Shown here one piece after another: positions 26,768 to 34,136 of a stretch of 64,000 bases of DNA. The stretch is taken from NCBI GenBank assembly GCA_964598425.1, contig CAZRBV010000009.1:1-64000 (forward strand), given 5' to 3'. Source of the stretch: UBA12567 sp964598425. GTDB lineage: Bacteria > Planctomycetota > Phycisphaerae > Phycisphaerales > SM1A02. The notes below the pieces were generated by a model. That model made no database searches. It worked only from the letters and a program-made list of their open reading frames with translations, and had not been told where the DNA came from. A program made the position numbers and the translations under genes. How positions within the stretch are numbered: the stretch's first letter is position 1; each line of letters begins with the position of its first letter.

Positions 26768-28162
26768 CTACTCGCAACTCCCCCACACGCCAAGAACCAT
26801 CAACATGTCATCGATGCCAACAACGCCGTCGGCGTCCAGATCCTGAGGGCAACCGGAACACGGCCCCCATTTGTCGAGGATGGTGAGCAGGTCGGTGATG
26901 TCGATGAGGCCGTCGGCGTTGAAGTCCTCTGCGCAGAAGTCTTCGCCGACATCAAAGACGTACGCAGCACCAGCATTGGTCGCGGCCTCGTCGCTGTAGG
27001 CCGCGCCGACCAGAACCGTTTCGCCAGCGATTGCAACCACGGCGAATCGGTCATAGGGGGCGGCATCGCTTGCCTTGAGCTTCGCTGCCTGAGCCCAGTC
27101 ACCGACCGCACGGCGAAAGAGGTAGGCAGCCCCTGCAGAGTCGCCCCCATCGTCGTCACCCCTCGCGGCGATGACAACAATGCCCCCCGAAACACCAACG
27201 GAATCTCCGAACAAGTCATTCTGCTCGCCATCACCGGCCGTCAACTTGGCCTGCTGGGTCCACTCACCGCTGCTGCGCTCAAATACGTAGGCCGCGCCAG
27301 AGGATCCACCGAGGTCATCGTCGTAGATCGCGCCCGCGAGAATCGTCTCGCCGTCGATGTCCACCGATCCCCCGAAGAAATCGCCCGCGCCTGCATCCGA
27401 GGCCGTCAGCCTGACTTCCTCGAACCACATCGCGCCGCTCCGCCGGTACACATAGATGCCTCCGGTATCGAAACCGGCATCGTCAATGCCCGTCGCCCCC
27501 ACCACGATCACGTCCTCTGAAACTGCCACCGAAGTGCCGAACCTGTCGGAGAGCGTTCCATCGCTTGCCACGAGCTGCGATTCCTCCAGCCATGAGTTGC
27601 CGTCGAATCGGTACACGTACACCAGGCCGGTTTCGGTGCCCATCCCGGTGACGCGTGACGCCCCGACCGCGATGGTGTCGCCATCAATGCCGATCGCCCC
27701 GCCAAAGAAGTGCTGCGCGCCAAGATCGCTCGGAACAAGCTCGGCCTCATATGACCAGACTCCCCCGGCGTGGCGGTAGACATACACCGAGCCATAGACC
27801 TCGGGCGTAGCCCCTTCGATCGCTGCAACCACGGCAACATCTCCGGAGACCGCTACGGACTGGCCGAACCTGTCTGTTGGCTCTCCGGCGGGCGGCAGCA
27901 GTTTGGCCTCTGGGCTCCACGCGTTGCCGTCGGAGCGATAGACCCATGAAGCGCCAGCGTCTTCACCGGCCTCATCGTCCTGCGGTGCCGAAATGACGGC
28001 GGCGGGCTCGGTCTCTCCAACTACAGCCTCCCCTTCCTGACTGACTGCACGGTCACCAACAACACGTCCGCGTTCTGGGGCGGTGGGCTTTTTCACGAAG
28101 TCGAGAGCGTCTCGGTTCTCGTCGACACCACCATCTGCGGCAACACGCCCTATCAGATCCAT
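26768..28162 (-). CDS. FG-GAP-type propeller protein with dockerin tail, 5'-truncated
   Basis: The frame is open from 28162 to the TAG at 26768 (464 aa). Only the part from about residue 55 (position 27996) looks like real protein; the first 54-56 codons are antisense to another gene fragment. The real part has about six to seven blades of the form DRFG.SVAVSGD..VVGA...D....G..YVYRR....W, an integrin-alpha-like FG-GAP propeller. A dockerin-like doublet (DFNADGLIDITDLL, DLDADGVVGIDDML) ends in VWGSCE. No signal peptide or ribosome-binding site is present, as expected for a gene that lost its 5' end. It may be non-functional or a product of rearrangement. Confidence 0.65.
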   Translation of the reverse strand: MDLIGRVAADGGVDENRDALDFVKKPTAPERGRVVGDRAVSQEGEAVVGETEPAAVISAPQDDEAGEDAGASWVYRSDGNAWSPEAKLLPPAGEPTDRFGQSVAVSGDVAVVAAIEGATPEVYGSVYVYRHAGGVWSYEAELVPSDLGAQHFFGGAIGIDGDTIAVGASRVTGMGTETGLVYVYRFDGNSWLEESQLVASDGTLSDRFGTSVAVSEDVIVVGATGIDDAGFDTGGIYVYRRSGAMWFEEVRLTASDAGAGDFFGGSVDIDGETILAGAIYDDDLGGSSGAAYVFERSSGEWTQQAKLTAGDGEQNDLFGDSVGVSGGIVVIAARGDDDGGDSAGAAYLFRRAVGDWAQAAKLKASDAAPYDRFAVVAIAGETVLVGAAYSDEAATNAGAAYVFDVGEDFCAEDFNADGLIDITDLLTILDKWGPCSGCPQDLDADGVVGIDDMLMVLGVWGSCE

Positions 28163-28384
28163 GGATACTTCGCCGACGAATCAGGCAACACCATCTCATC
28201 GGATTGCGAAGCTGGCTGCAACGCAGACATCACCGGAGATGACCAACGCGTCGGGATGGATGACCTCAACCTCGTTCTCGAACTCTGGGGCCGAGATATT
28301 CAGGGCGTCGACATCGATGATGACGGCGACATCGGAATCCTTGATCTGCTCCTCCTGCTCGAGGCCTGGGGGCCGTGCGAATAA
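27992..28384 (+). pseudogene. 5'-truncated beta-helix protein with dockerin tail
   Basis: A plus-strand frame ending at TAA 28382-28384 reads NDGGGLGLSNYS, DCTVTNNTSAFWGGGLFHE and so on, the right-handed beta-helix pattern of polymorphic outer-membrane-type repeats. It then has a dockerin-like doublet (DITGDDQRVGMDDLN, DIDDDGDIGILDLLL) and ends EAWGPCE. Nothing recognisable lies upstream of about 27992: the frame has a stop at 27947 and no start or signal peptide. It meets the propeller gene head-to-head at that point, so it is a 3' fragment of a longer gene. Confidence 0.7.
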
Positions 28385-28697
28385 TGGATGCGTGACGCCG
28401 ACACCATTGCTTTCTCCCGCCGCGTTGCGTGTGCTCTTGCGTTGTGTCCTTCCCCCCCCTCCCCTCCAGGACGCGAAGAACGGCCACAATGCAGAGAGGG
28501 GTGACCTCTGCGCAATCAATTGCCCCCGACTGCACAACGACCCCACCGCCAGACCCCGCACATCCCGCCCCGCAAACCAGGATCTTCTGGCATTTCGCGG
28601 TTTCTCCCCCGGAACAACAGTACCACTTCGATTGTGGGCCTCCGATGCGACTCGTGGCTGAGCACATCGGAACGGGAGGAATCAAGGAGCACACATT
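28385..28697. other. Intergenic region upstream of the GH16 gene
   Basis: About 313 bp with no gene that I can support. It contains an inverted repeat gcagag/ctctgc at 28491-28511. AAGGAG at 28684-28689 is the ribosome-binding site of the next gene. A promoter for that gene is expected here but no clear boxes were found. Confidence 0.35.
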
Positions 28698-30815
28698 GTG
28701 CGACCAGCAACTGTGTTGACCGTGCTCGCCCTGGCCGGACCCCTGCAGGCAGGTGAGCAGAACCTCGTTTCAAATGGATCCTTCGACGACGGCCTCGCAT
28801 CGTGGTCCGTCAGCGGCGACGTCTCGATCATGGCCGAGGGCGGCTGGTCGTCGCCAGGCTATGCGCAGCTGACGCCGGCCGAAGATGCCAGCGCCGAACT
28901 CAGCCGCGTCATCGATGGGCTCAGCCCACACACGCGGTACACCATCGCCGCGCGGGTTCGCACCACCGACCGCCTCGCCCCTCCAATCCTCGGCATCCGC
29001 AGCGGCGCCCAGATCGACAAGGCACATGGCTGGGTCGCCACCGGAGACGAAAACCGATGGCTCGAGCGGCGATTCGAAGTCTTCACGAAGGACGATACCA
29101 CCAGCATCACCGTGTTCCTGCAAGCCTGGCAGACGTCGCTCGACGTCACCATCGACTTCGATGACGTGCGACTCATCGAAGGTCGCATGGACGGCCCTCC
29201 ACCGGTCGATCCCGGCGAGGAACCGTGGCTGAGCCCACCTGCCATCACGCCTGCCCCTGAGGCTGGAGATGAACTCATCGTCAACGGCACCTTCGCTGAT
29301 GATGCCGCAGGATGGTCACTGGGTATCAACGCCGAACGCGTCACCGTCGATGGTGCACCCGCCATGCAACTCACTTCCAGTGAACACACCTCCCGATGCG
29401 CGCAGCCGGTCTCGCTGACGCTGCCACCTGACACCCAATGGGACATCACCTGCGAAGCCAGAGTCGACCCGGGCGTCATCGCCTCCATGTACATCGAGTC
29501 CGCCTCCGGCTTTGGCAACACCGTCGCCATTTCGCAGACCGACTGGACGACGATTTCGCTCCCGATTCAAACAGCGTCCGAGTGGATCGAATCCCCCACC
29601 CTCAAGCTTGAGAACTGGAAGAATCAGCCCGGCCGCGCCTGGTTCCGCAATGTCTCATGGGCCGCCGCCGGTACCGAATGGTCCCCGACCACGTCGATCG
29701 ATCCGGAACCGCAACTCGCCCCGCTCAACGAGACCTTCGACAACGGACTCGACACCACCCGATGGCTCCTCTCGAACAAGGCGTGGGGCGGCGACAACGG
29801 CGGCGTCACGCCGCAGAACGTCTCGATTGTCGATGACACCGACAACGGCCTTGCCATCCGGGCACTGCGGCTCGAAGCGCACGGCGATCTCTATGAAGGC
29901 AATGTCGAGGCGAATGGTCGCAGCACCCGCGTCGGCGCGGCGATTGCAACCCGCGAATACTTCGCATCGGGCAGATACACCGTCCGAGCCAAGGTGGCGC
30001 CGGTGCTTGGCGCCGTCACCGCATTCTGGCCATTCCACTACATCGACTATCACACCGCCGAAGAAGGGTATTGGCACGAGCCAAATCCACGACGGAACAC
30101 CGAAATCGACTGGGAGTTCCCGACGGATCTGACCGGGACCGGCGAAGATGCCGCCGCCACGTACGGGCTCGACCCCGAAGCGATTGCATTCACCAATGCT
30201 CGCACCAATGCCTGGGGCGGACAGTTTGGCGGCGAAGGCGGCGAACACAAGGGCCGCATCGTGCTGCATGATGCCGACGACAACGTCGTCGATCTCGCGC
30301 ACGAGTACGCCCTCGGAAACTATCACGACTACACGATCGAGTGGCACAGCGGCGAGATCATCGAAGGCGATGCCGGCGATGCGAGGGAAACCGTTGGGTG
30401 CGTCCGGTGGTACTTCGACGATGTACTGGTCGACGAACTGCTCGACACCGAGTTTGGACAAGGCAACGTCCCTTACCGCGGCGCCAGGTTCTGGATCGGC
30501 GTGTGGTTTGCCGCCGCCGGATATGGAGGCGAAACGGGATGGGGTGGCACACCGGACTTTGATACTTCCGCCACGTACATCGCATCGGTCTCGATCGAAC
30601 CGTTCAACGAGCCTCGCGATACCTGGGTCCGCGAAACCGTACCGAATCTGGCATGGGGAACCCCCGCTGACTATCCCGCTGCGACGTGCGCCGCCGACCT
30701 CGATGGCAATGCGGTCGTCGATACCTCCGACTTGCTCCTGATGCTGGAACAGTGGGAATCGCACGGAGTCGACGGGCTGCTCGGGCTGCTCGAAGCGTGG
30801 GGCGCGTGCGGCTGA
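28698..30815 (+). CDS. Secreted GH16-type glycoside hydrolase with carbohydrate-binding and dockerin-like modules
   Basis: Exported protein of 705 aa. The start is GTG 28698, with AAGGAG 8 nt upstream and a short signal peptide ending near QAGEQ. Two CBM-like jelly-roll domains (about 22-160, starting NLVSNGSFDDGLASW, and about 193-325, starting ELIVNGTFADDAAGW) precede the catalytic domain (about 345-650). The active-site strand has Glu469-Ile-Asp471-Trp-Glu473, the E-x-D-x-E form of GH16 found in lichenase-like enzymes; laminarinases usually have E-x-D-x-x-E. The C-terminus has a dockerin-like doublet ending EAWGACG. It would hydrolyse an extracellular beta-glucan or galactan; the substrate is not certain. 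Confidence 0.82.
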   Translation: MRPATVLTVLALAGPLQAGEQNLVSNGSFDDGLASWSVSGDVSIMAEGGWSSPGYAQLTPAEDASAELSRVIDGLSPHTRYTIAARVRTTDRLAPPILGIRSGAQIDKAHGWVATGDENRWLERRFEVFTKDDTTSITVFLQAWQTSLDVTIDFDDVRLIEGRMDGPPPVDPGEEPWLSPPAITPAPEAGDELIVNGTFADDAAGWSLGINAERVTVDGAPAMQLTSSEHTSRCAQPVSLTLPPDTQWDITCEARVDPGVIASMYIESASGFGNTVAISQTDWTTISLPIQTASEWIESPTLKLENWKNQPGRAWFRNVSWAAAGTEWSPTTSIDPEPQLAPLNETFDNGLDTTRWLLSNKAWGGDNGGVTPQNVSIVDDTDNGLAIRALRLEAHGDLYEGNVEANGRSTRVGAAIATREYFASGRYTVRAKVAPVLGAVTAFWPFHYIDYHTAEEGYWHEPNPRRNTEIDWEFPTDLTGTGEDAAATYGLDPEAIAFTNARTNAWGGQFGGEGGEHKGRIVLHDADDNVVDLAHEYALGNYHDYTIEWHSGEIIEGDAGDARETVGCVRWYFDDVLVDELLDTEFGQGNVPYRGARFWIGVWFAAAGYGGETGWGGTPDFDTSATYIASVSIEPFNEPRDTWVRETVPNLAWGTPADYPAATCAADLDGNAVVDTSDLLLMLEQWESHGVDGLLGLLEAWGACG

Positions 30816-30852
30816 GCGGATTGCCGCAGGTATCACACCGACAGCAGTCTGC

Positions 30853-32403
30853 CTACTGGTTCAGATGGCGCAAATCCATGTCCCCGAACACCACGGGCAC
30901 GTACCCGAAACTCGTAACCCGGTCGATGAGCGCCCGCCTTGAGAGGTCTTCGGAGGGTTGGCCTGCCTTCAGGGATGGATCCGAAGAACGATCAAAGAGC
31001 ATACCGACCCATGTCTCGTGGCCAGGAAGCAACCAGTCGGCGAGCAGAAAGCGACCTCGCACCATCGACTTGCTTCCAAAGCGGTCGGGCTTGGCTCTGT
31101 AGAGATCCATCCACGTGGGAGCCAACCGATGCAGGATGTCGCTGCATCGCCCCTCACTGCAGAACGTGACACCCGGCGCCGCCCGCTGCATCTGCTGCAG
31201 CCACGCGACGCGCTGCCACTCCGGAACGGCGCCGAATGTGAATTCGTCGAGCCCGATGATCGTTGCGCCAGCTTGAATCGCGCCCGAGAGTTCAGCCATC
31301 GCGAGTTGGTGCTGAGCTGGGTTCTCCAGATCAAATGGCGCCACCGGAAGCGTGTCCCACGCATCAGTTGTGCGCAACGAATGCCCCCACCACAAGCCCC
31401 AATGCCGCCCCGCGTTCGTGTGCACACTCTGCAGGCACTGCGCCGCATTTGACATCGCACCACCGCTCCAGTGCGAGGTAAACCGGAACGGCAGGTTCAG
31501 GTTCGGATTGCGGTAGGCCCGGCCCGTCGGCGTCCAGAGCACCGCCCGAGGCGCCTGGGCAAGCGCCTCGTTGAGAATCGGCACGACGGATTGATATCCA
31601 CCGAGGTCGGGGCGACCAACCGCTGGGGCCCAGCCGAGCGGATTGTGAGGCGACTGATAGTGGGAGAACGCAAGAATGACTCCCCGAACCGGAGCGCCAT
31701 TTCGAACATACCGCACCCCGCCATACCGCTCATGGAACCACGCGCGGTAGGGCTCCAACGTCTCGATCCACTTGAGCGGATCACTCGATGCGCGAATCGA
31801 CACCGTGTACGTTCGCTTGGCCCCCGCCGGAATCTGCGCGTCGGCGCGAAGCGGAAAGTCACCCTGTGGAAGGGTTCCACCGAATTGAATCTCGATGCCC
31901 CACTCGCCATCCCCCTGAGCCTGCACCGCAAGAGAACACCCGTGCCGATACGCAAGGGCCGGATACTGAAGCGACACACCAATCGCCGCCGTCGTATTCA
32001 TGACGACAGCAACGGGCGAATACAAGCTTCCCGGCCACGTGCCTTGCATACGCCGGTGCGGCCCATCCTGCGTCAACTCCTGCGGCCAGCCCGATCGGTA
32101 GAAATCCATGCACGCGATGTCGGGGCCAAGCGACAGCCGAGGCAGATGCAACCGGCGAAGTGGCTGCGGTTCACGCGCCAGGTTCTCGACCGTCCATGTG
32201 ATGTCAAGACCACCCTCCACGCCCACGGCCCGGGCAGACACCCGCAGGCCGGAGCCGCCAACAGATCGCGCGCTCGGACGCCACTGCGAAAAGATCGGCA
32301 CCCCATTCCCTGCCTTGAGCGTCCAACCTTCGGCGTCCGAACCAGTCACGACAGGCGAGACGCCAAGCGAGAGCGATGCGATGATTGATGTCAGAAGTGC
32401 CAT
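30853..32403 (-). CDS. Uncharacterised exported protein, glycosidase-like
   Basis: I do not recognise the family of this 516-aa protein. ATG 32403 lies 4 nt after the TGA of the gamma-glutamyltransferase gene, so translation is probably coupled; a longer frame to 32520 overlaps that gene. The N-terminus is a signal peptide (about 1-20). Residues about 25-230 are beta-rich, and the rest contains TIM-barrel-like segments: VRGVILAFSHY, RAVLWTPTGRAY, GLWWGHS, IIGLDEFTFG and FCSEGR. The acidic pairs in LDEF and SEGR would fit a retaining glycosidase, but this is inference. Confidence 0.6.
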   Translation of the reverse strand: MALLTSIIASLSLGVSPVVTGSDAEGWTLKAGNGVPIFSQWRPSARSVGGSGLRVSARAVGVEGGLDITWTVENLAREPQPLRRLHLPRLSLGPDIACMDFYRSGWPQELTQDGPHRRMQGTWPGSLYSPVAVVMNTTAAIGVSLQYPALAYRHGCSLAVQAQGDGEWGIEIQFGGTLPQGDFPLRADAQIPAGAKRTYTVSIRASSDPLKWIETLEPYRAWFHERYGGVRYVRNGAPVRGVILAFSHYQSPHNPLGWAPAVGRPDLGGYQSVVPILNEALAQAPRAVLWTPTGRAYRNPNLNLPFRFTSHWSGGAMSNAAQCLQSVHTNAGRHWGLWWGHSLRTTDAWDTLPVAPFDLENPAQHQLAMAELSGAIQAGATIIGLDEFTFGAVPEWQRVAWLQQMQRAAPGVTFCSEGRCSDILHRLAPTWMDLYRAKPDRFGSKSMVRGRFLLADWLLPGHETWVGMLFDRSSDPSLKAGQPSEDLSRRALIDRVTSFGYVPVVFGDMDLRHLNQ

Positions 32404-32407
32404 GAGT

Positions 32408-33841
32408 TCAGCCGATGGCGACCGCGCCTCCACGCCGTGGATCGCCCCCGGCATCAAGCCGCCCGTCCAAATACACCGCCGCTGCCTGCACGCCTCCGAA
32501 ATACATGTGCCTCGCTTCAAAGGGATTCACAGCCATCTCGACGCCCCGCGGATGGAATCCGGGCTCATGATCGAAGTGTTTCTCGCCCTCCACCTCTCGA
32601 ACGTGAAAGCGTGGAGCCCCGACGGCAGCCTTTGCCGACTCTCCTCGCGCCACGATGCCTCGCCAGACCTGCGCAATCGCCGGGGCGATTCGATCGGCTC
32701 CCGCGGCGCCGATCGCCACCGAGCACCCGCCGCGCGCAGCCACCATCGGCGTCATGTTTGATGGCAACCTCGCCCCGGGCTCAAGTACGCCCGGGCCGTT
32801 GGGAAGAAGTTCAAGTTCGCCCAGCATGTTGTTGAGCATGATTCCTGTGCCTGGAACAACGATGCCGGATCCGTATCCAGTCGACGTCGTAATGCTGCAC
32901 GCATTGCCATCGCTGTCAACCGCGCAGATCTGCGTTGTCGATGCCGAGGCGCGAAGCAGCCGCTGATCGCGGCGATGCAAAGCGCCGCCCATGACGGCTG
33001 CGAGCTCAACTGGCTCGCCCTCGCTTCCCGGTGAAATCTCGGCAAAGCCTGACACCAATTCAAGCAGCGTCTCGCCTCCTATCGTGTCGGCCATCGCCAC
33101 CTGCCATCCGTGGTCCTCGCCGATCAATGGAGCGCGAACCTCGGCGCGGTACGCTGCGAGATCCTCCGGCGACATCGCTCCACCGTTCTTCACGATCCAT
33201 GAACCGATTCGCTCACCGATCTCGCCGGTGTAGAGCACCGCACTTCCCTCGGCAGCCATGCGCTTCAAATCGGCCGCCAGGTCAGGAAGCCTCGTCAGGT
33301 CGCCGGCAACTCGCGGTCGATCGTCTGGATGCCGCCAGATCCGCTGGCTGCCAGGCGTGAGGTCATAAATCACCTCACCCGAAATCGGGAGGTATGCAGC
33401 CGACACCGCCGGATAGGGGAAGCCGTCTGAGGCCAGCCGGATCGCAGGCTCCAGAACCTCGCCCCACGAGAGACGCCCCCACTCATGCTGAAGCAGATCC
33501 AGGGCGGCAGGCCCTCCGGGCACGGCCACCGAACCCGGGCCGACCCCGGTTTCCACACCCGGGCCATAATCCATCACGATTCGCTGACCGCCCGCTGGCT
33601 CGCTCGCATGCCCTCCAAGCCCCGGCATGGCCGTCAGGCCGTCGACCAGCATGGGCTCGCCCCCTGCAGGACGCACCAGCGCGAGAGCCGCACTGCCAGT
33701 GGCCGTCATCCCCGGCTCGCAGACCCAGGAGGCGATCGCAGCCGCCACAGCGGCGTCGATGGCGTTGCCACCACGTTTCCGCATGGCGGCCCCTGCGGCT
33801 GCAGTTGATGGAGTCCCGGCTGCGACGATGCAATGATCCAT
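32408..33841 (-). CDS. ggt: Gamma-glutamyltransferase
   Basis: Ntn-hydrolase of 477 aa that cleaves or transfers the gamma-glutamyl group of glutathione and related compounds. It is made as a proenzyme that cuts itself before a Thr. Visible motifs: GGNAIDAAVA (24-33) near the start, the processing Thr302 in TTQICAVD, then SITTSTGYGSG and LNNM (oxyanion region), and PSNMTPM near the end. No signal peptide is seen, so it may be cytoplasmic, unlike most GGTs, and it is shorter than the usual 550-580 aa. The glycosidase-like gene follows 4 nt later. A 5-oxoprolinase for the released cyclic product is encoded at 6181-9747. Confidence 0.85.
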   Translation of the reverse strand: MDHCIVAAGTPSTAAAGAAMRKRGGNAIDAAVAAAIASWVCEPGMTATGSAALALVRPAGGEPMLVDGLTAMPGLGGHASEPAGGQRIVMDYGPGVETGVGPGSVAVPGGPAALDLLQHEWGRLSWGEVLEPAIRLASDGFPYPAVSAAYLPISGEVIYDLTPGSQRIWRHPDDRPRVAGDLTRLPDLAADLKRMAAEGSAVLYTGEIGERIGSWIVKNGGAMSPEDLAAYRAEVRAPLIGEDHGWQVAMADTIGGETLLELVSGFAEISPGSEGEPVELAAVMGGALHRRDQRLLRASASTTQICAVDSDGNACSITTSTGYGSGIVVPGTGIMLNNMLGELELLPNGPGVLEPGARLPSNMTPMVAARGGCSVAIGAAGADRIAPAIAQVWRGIVARGESAKAAVGAPRFHVREVEGEKHFDHEPGFHPRGVEMAVNPFEARHMYFGGVQAAAVYLDGRLDAGGDPRRGGAVAIG

Positions 33842-34136
33842 TCCCGGCAGCCTACAGGGGCTCCAGCCGCCCCACTCGCACTCCAGATGAAAAAGGGAGC
33901 GCAGAATTCACAGAATCTCCCTTGCATCAGAATCGAAAGGCGTCATTGTGAGTGGACGTTCGCAAGACCATTCCTACCCAGGAAGAGAAGAGATGGTCGG
34001 CCAACACGCGGTGGAGGAGAGAACACCGCGAAACAGGCTCCTGCGGAGGGGAGAAGGACTCAGACGCTCGTCACCGGTTCGCGCCGATGGCGGGCGTCGT
34101 GTGTTGTGAGTCTCCCCATCTGTGAAGACCCGCGCC
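33842..34136. other. Intergenic region between polA and ggt
   Basis: About 295 bp between two minus-strand genes, holding the 3' end of the polA transcript side and the leader of ggt. I found no gene, tRNA or strong terminator hairpin. A purine-rich run (gaagagaagagatgg and ggaggagag) occurs near 33987-34022. Confidence 0.3.

Noticed and set aside
26065..26886. Several plus-strand open frames across tRNA-Asp and its repeats
   Set aside because: They simply translate the tRNA and the 160-bp hairpin units.
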